DNA of 39,931 nt from an uncultured Pseudomonadota bacterium (GTDB taxonomy: Bacteria > Pseudomonadota > Alphaproteobacteria > Rs-D84): NCBI GenBank assembly GCA_902799285.1, contig CADCAA010000012.1, positions 1 through 39,931 on the forward strand, read 5' to 3'. Positions 33,429-39,931 of this stretch are shown one piece after another. The notes below the pieces were generated by a model. It worked only from the letters and a program-made list of their open reading frames with translations. It was not told the origin of the DNA and did no database searches. Made by a program: the position numbers and the translations under genes. Each line of letters starts with the position of its first letter. Position 1 is the first letter of the stretch.

Positions 33429-33704
33429 TTATCTTTGAATTCCTTGCTTTTCCAGATAAAAATATGTGGTATTATTCGCTAGTTTGGTTTGTGGTGTTTT
33501 CTTTATTTCAATTGTTAGGGTCATATTATTTTTTTGAAACTTTCTTATACCGACATACAATACTGTACAGCATAATAAAAATACCAACACACCTATTATT
33601 ATTTCTTTGTCATTTTCGCGCCATGTGCCGATTTTTTTTAATTCTTTATCAACATCTTTCATTTTCATGATTCTGTTATTATACAAATACACATTGTCTG
33701 ACAT
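33429..33704 (-). CDS. Small membrane protein directly downstream of truncated 5S
   Basis: This 91-residue protein is taken from ATG 33704, which has AAAGGAG 6 bases upstream. The longer frame to 33800 would translate the 5S rRNA remnant and is rejected. A polar N-terminus (MSDNVYLYNN) is followed by a charged helix, one hydrophobic segment (about 39-58, IIIGVLVFLLCCTVLYVGI) and a polar tail. The family is not recognised. Its Shine-Dalgarno is built from the bases immediately following the surviving 5S sequence, so it would be transcribed with the rRNA operon if the join is real. Confidence 0.6.
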   Translation of the reverse strand: MSDNVYLYNNRIMKMKDVDKELKKIGTWRENDKEIIIGVLVFLLCCTVLYVGIRKFQKNNMTLTIEIKKTPQTKLANNTTYFYLEKQGIQR

Positions 33705-33715
33705 TTGTTCTCCTT

Positions 33716-33788
33716 TCGGCGATACGGAGTTTCCCTGTCTGGTTCGGAATGGAACAGAGGGTGACTTCCGCTCTATAATCACCAGAAT
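33716..33788 (-). rRNA. rrf: 5S rRNA, 3' third missing
   Basis: The first ~73 nucleotides of 5S rRNA are recognisable on the minus strand: TCTGGTGATTATAGAG, TCACCCTCTGTTCCATTCCGAACC, GGGAAACTCCGTATCGCCGA. This matches 5S up to about E. coli position 74. The remaining ~42 nt (helices IV/V and the 3' strand of helix I) are absent, replaced by an RBS and a small ORF. It is either a truncated copy or an assembly break inside a repeated rRNA locus. Confidence 0.8.
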
Positions 33789-33859
33789 TAAATCCAGCAC
33801 ATCGTAAACTTATCAACAATCTCTTCAAGCATATCGTCTGTTAAAAACAAACGATAAGA

Positions 33860-36575
<2,716 letters not shown>

Positions 36576-36850
36576 ATCTTATGCTTGAAGAGAAAGTCTT
36601 CAAACGTAAGCAAAGAACACTTGAATGAGTTATTTTAAGCTTAGTTGATTCTTGCTATCTTTATTGAATTATCACAAAAGTTGTGATTACTCGTTAGAAA
36701 GATATTTTTTGAGATTACGATGTACATTCGTCTACGCTTCGCTCCGTCGCAATCGCTTGCGCGAACAAATGCGTTGACGATGACATAAAAACCGATTAAC
36801 AATGTATTGCTATAAAAGCAGATTCCATTGGATATTCATTGGAATATTTG

Positions 36851-36880
36851 GAATCAAAAATGATTTTTCATTTTTGATTC
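36851..36880. repeat. Perfect hairpin in the rRNA spacer
   Basis: GAATCAAAAATGA / TCATTTTTGATTC form a 13-base stem with a TTTT loop. A related perfect hairpin (GATTTTTGAT TCGC ATCAAAAATC) lies in the 16S leader at 38881-38904. Confidence 0.75.
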
Positions 36881-36906
36881 TAACCTCATCAAATATTTTT
36901 GGACTG

Positions 36907-36936
36907 GTCCGCCTACGCCAAGGCTACGGCGGGACA
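36907..36936. repeat. Palindromic GTCCGCC...GGCGGGAC repeat
   Basis: GTCCGCC-TAC-GCC-AA-GGC-TAC-GGCGGGAC folds into a nested hairpin. I recognise this type of element as a widespread intergenic repeat. Here it is inserted in the rRNA spacer. Confidence 0.6.
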
Positions 36937-36982
36937 CTGAATTTTCTTAATTGTGCGTCATACGCGCAATAACGAAAATTCG

Positions 36983-37059
36983 TGGTGGGTCAGGAAGAAC
37001 TCGAATCTTCGACCTTCGCTGTATCAGAGCGACATTCTAACCAACTGAACTACTGACCC
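36983..37059 (-). tRNA. tRNA-Ile (GAT anticodon)
   Basis: The cloverleaf is visible on the minus strand. The acceptor stem is GGGTCAG/CTGACCC with discriminator A and encoded CCA. The anticodon stem TCGCT/AGCGA has loop CTGATAC (GAT), and the T-arm loop TTCGAGT is close to standard. It sits in the 16S-23S spacer as usual. Confidence 0.95.
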
Positions 37060-37112
37060 ATTATCATATTCTGATTTCAAGCCATTAGTTCTGCTGATAC
37101 CAGAATTCATCA

Positions 37113-37141
37113 AAAAGAGATATTCAGACAGTCGCATTTGG
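37113..37141 (-). other. 16S processing stem, 3' strand
   Basis: AAGAGATATTCAGACAGT here is complementary, with a few mismatches, to ACTGTCTGCATATCTCTT at 38858-38875 upstream of 16S. The ~25-base duplex brackets the 16S rRNA and is a typical RNase III precursor stem. Confidence 0.75.
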
Positions 37142-37174
37142 GTTGACCGTTTTCGTGAAAACGGTATTCTCTAT

Positions 37175-38678
<1,504 letters not shown>

Positions 38679-39020
38679 AATAAAACTTGTGGTTTAAGTC
38701 CCGTGCATATATAAACAAAGCTGACTTTTAATTTCAGTTCGTCTTTACATATATAATATTCGCAAGACAAGTTTTAACGAGGTTTAATATGTAAACCTAC
38801 TACCTGTCTAGGATATGCACTGACTAATGTCAAAGTTTGGATAATTCCAAATTCAACTGTCTGCATATCTCTTCTTGAACGATTTTTGATTCGCATCAAA
38901 AATCATATTTGATGAGCTGCTTTTATTCACAATGTTGCGATTTTCCACGGAATTTATTGCTATTTCGTTCCGGTTATCGCGAAATTTCATAGGTTGGGAA
39001 ATTTTGTCTCAACTTGAAAG
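38679..39020 (-). other. 16S leader
   Basis: About 340 bases between the likely transcription start and 16S. It contains the 5' strand of the 16S processing stem (about 38848-38875) and a perfect 10-base hairpin (38881-38904). I see no ORF worth calling and did not find a clear boxA. Confidence 0.65.
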
Positions 39021-39027
39021 CCCGCTT

Positions 39028-39056
39028 ATTATGTGGTTGAAATGTCAAAATGTCAA
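39028..39056 (-). promoter_or_regulatory. rRNA operon promoter
   Basis: On the minus strand a perfect TTGACA (39051-39056) and CATAAT (39028-39033) are separated by 17 bases. The sequence after the -10 is GC-rich (AAGCGGGC), the discriminator type associated with stringent control of rRNA promoters. Confidence 0.75.
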
Positions 39057-39173
39057 GTAATTTTTGGAAAGTTTTTTTGATTTATTATAAAAAGCAGTAA
39101 AAAGCGCAGAAATCAGCCAAAAAATTTTTTGCAAAATTTTCCGATATTTCTTTATATAAAATCATTTTATACG

Positions 39174-39211
39174 GTGACGAATCGTTTTTGTTGCGTTATA
39201 CGATTCGTCAC
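39174..39211. repeat. Inverted repeat upstream of the rRNA promoter
   Basis: GTGACGAATCG (39174-39184) and CGATTCGTCAC (39201-39211) are perfect 11-base complements around a 16-base loop. It lies about 120 bases upstream of the rRNA -35 and next to the terminator of the beta-barrel gene. It is either a second terminator-like hairpin or a protein site. Confidence 0.7.
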
Positions 39212-39214
39212 ACT

Positions 39215-39246
39215 AAAAAAATCAGGGCAAAAAGCACCCCGATTTT
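39215..39246 (-). terminator. Terminator of the outer-membrane beta-barrel gene
   Basis: An AATCGGGG / CCCTGATT stem is followed on the minus strand by T7. It lies just after the stop at 39251. Confidence 0.8.
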
Positions 39247-39250
39247 ACTT

Positions 39251-39931
39251 TTAGAATCGATACATAAATCCAAGTTTCACGATTGGATAATAATCAACCT
39301 TGTCCAATTCGTGTTGGGCATCGGCCAGTGCAGCCGCCTTGGCCGTATTAAATTCATCCAAAACCGCGCCGGTGATAGCCTGGGGCACATTTGGATTATC
39401 TGTGATATCGGACAAGCCATCCAATGGCACAATCAGGTCAATTTTGGCGTGATTGTCAGTAAATACGACGCCGGCATCCATATAAATCTTGAACCCATAG
39501 AACAGTCCCAAATCAAATCCGGTCCCAAGGTATGGGCCACTGTATTTCCAATCCAATGTTGCCTTGCCATGCATTTGGGTTCCATCGTATGAATATTTAC
39601 GTCCACCCAATTCAAAGTCGATACGGCCAATTTCACGTGTACCACGAATATCCGCATTCAAATCCAATTTACCGGTCATATAACCGCCAGATATGCGCCA
39701 CCCGCCTAAAAACCAAGTATCACCGAACGGGTAAAAGTCAACAAATGCGCCCATATGCTTTGCATCCATATCGACATTGTTTAATTTCAAATTATCGTCT
39801 ATTTCAATACCTTCGTCACCGATATAACTGTTTATTCTGGAATTCATTTTGTTTTTAATTGGCGAATAACTGGCATATCCAAGGCGGATTCCCAAACGTT
39901 TCCACCAAAATGAATCAAACTTTTTATTATT
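39251..39931 (-). CDS. Outer-membrane beta-barrel protein, C-terminal part
   Basis: The frame is open to the window edge, so at least 226 codons of a longer gene are present. Alternating amphipathic strands separated by polar turns (AFVDFYPFGDTWFLGGWRISGGYM, GPYLGTGFDLGLFYGFKIYMDAGVVF, YPIVKLGFMYRF) are typical of outer-membrane porin-like barrels. The protein ends in the YxF-type C-terminal Phe signature recognised by the BAM complex. A charged/Ala-rich loop (LDEFNTAKAAALADAQHELDK) precedes the last strand. I cannot name the family. Confidence 0.82.
   Translation of the reverse strand, partial: NNKKFDSFWWKRLGIRLGYASYSPIKNKMNSRINSYIGDEGIEIDDNLKLNNVDMDAKHMGAFVDFYPFGDTWFLGGWRISGGYMTGKLDLNADIRGTREIGRIDFELGGRKYSYDGTQMHGKATLDWKYSGPYLGTGFDLGLFYGFKIYMDAGVVFTDNHAKIDLIVPLDGLSDITDNPNVPQAITGAVLDEFNTAKAAALADAQHELDKVDYYPIVKLGFMYRF

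Larger units (their letters stand above)
36576..36982 (-). other. tRNA-Ile to 23S spacer (no tRNA-Ala)
   Basis: About 400 bases contain no second tRNA: I looked for tRNA-Ala and did not find it. The spacer contains the 23S processing stem, a 13-base perfect hairpin with T4 loop (36851-36880) and a palindromic repeat (36907-36936). Confidence 0.7.

Noticed and set aside
33705-33800. N-terminal extension of the 91-residue membrane protein
   Set aside because: The extension is translated 5S rRNA; the internal ATG at 33704 has a good Shine-Dalgarno.

Overview
The window is almost entirely one compact, AT-rich alphaproteobacterial chromosome segment. The exception is the first ~450 bases, which carry the ends of two Bacteroidales-like genes and look like a chimeric join. 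Evidence for an alphaproteobacterium: a 16S gene with alphaproteobacterial character, a def-fmt-truA operon, gapR (DUF2312), an RNHCP-family protein, ComEC, and a block of five VirB6/TrbL-like genes of the kind amplified in intracellular or host-associated alphaproteobacteria. The rRNA operon is contiguous (16S, tRNA-Ile, 23S, remnant of 5S), unlike the split operons of Rickettsiales, so a deep-branching host-associated or gut lineage is my best guess. ATGA overlaps (recR/rsmA, def/fmt) show TGA is a normal stop.

Layout. 1-450: recN tail and rarA head (foreign), abutting a truncated CPA2 antiporter. 450-6137: antiporter, rsmA, recR, a SPOR-domain D,D-carboxypeptidase, a duplicated pair of small membrane proteins, pyruvate kinase. 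6213-12690: gapR, RNHCP protein, frameshifted comEC, then def-fmt-small Cys protein-truA on the minus strand, a broken rmuC and thymidine kinase. 12702-13903: a HAD phosphatase and an orphan gene. 13973-20636: five VirB6/TrbL-like membrane proteins in a divergent 1+4 arrangement with -10 boxes placed for leaderless transcripts. 20640-23446: uvrD/pcrA and dnaQ. 23443-28690: two large exported cysteine-rich proteins sharing an exact cysteine spacing, flanking rplU-rpmA. 28700-33704: repeats, a small exported Cys/Lys/Ala protein, pyruvate phosphate dikinase, further small membrane or exported proteins, and a candidate structured RNA. 33716-39060: rRNA operon on the minus strand with its promoter and processing stems. 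39251-end: a partial outer-membrane beta-barrel.

How it fits together: def, fmt, truA, rsmA, rplU and rpmA serve translation; uvrD, dnaQ, recR, rmuC and comEC serve DNA repair and uptake (two of these are damaged); pyk and ppdK control the PEP/pyruvate node. The most distinctive content is the envelope/secretion set: five VirB6-like proteins, two with a CWSC motif, plus two long exported proteins with a shared C-x6-C-x4-C-x9-C-x-C motif and several small exported Cys proteins. I infer a lineage-specific type IV secretion-like or surface complex. No VirB4, VirB8-11 or VirD4 is visible here, so that remains a hypothesis.
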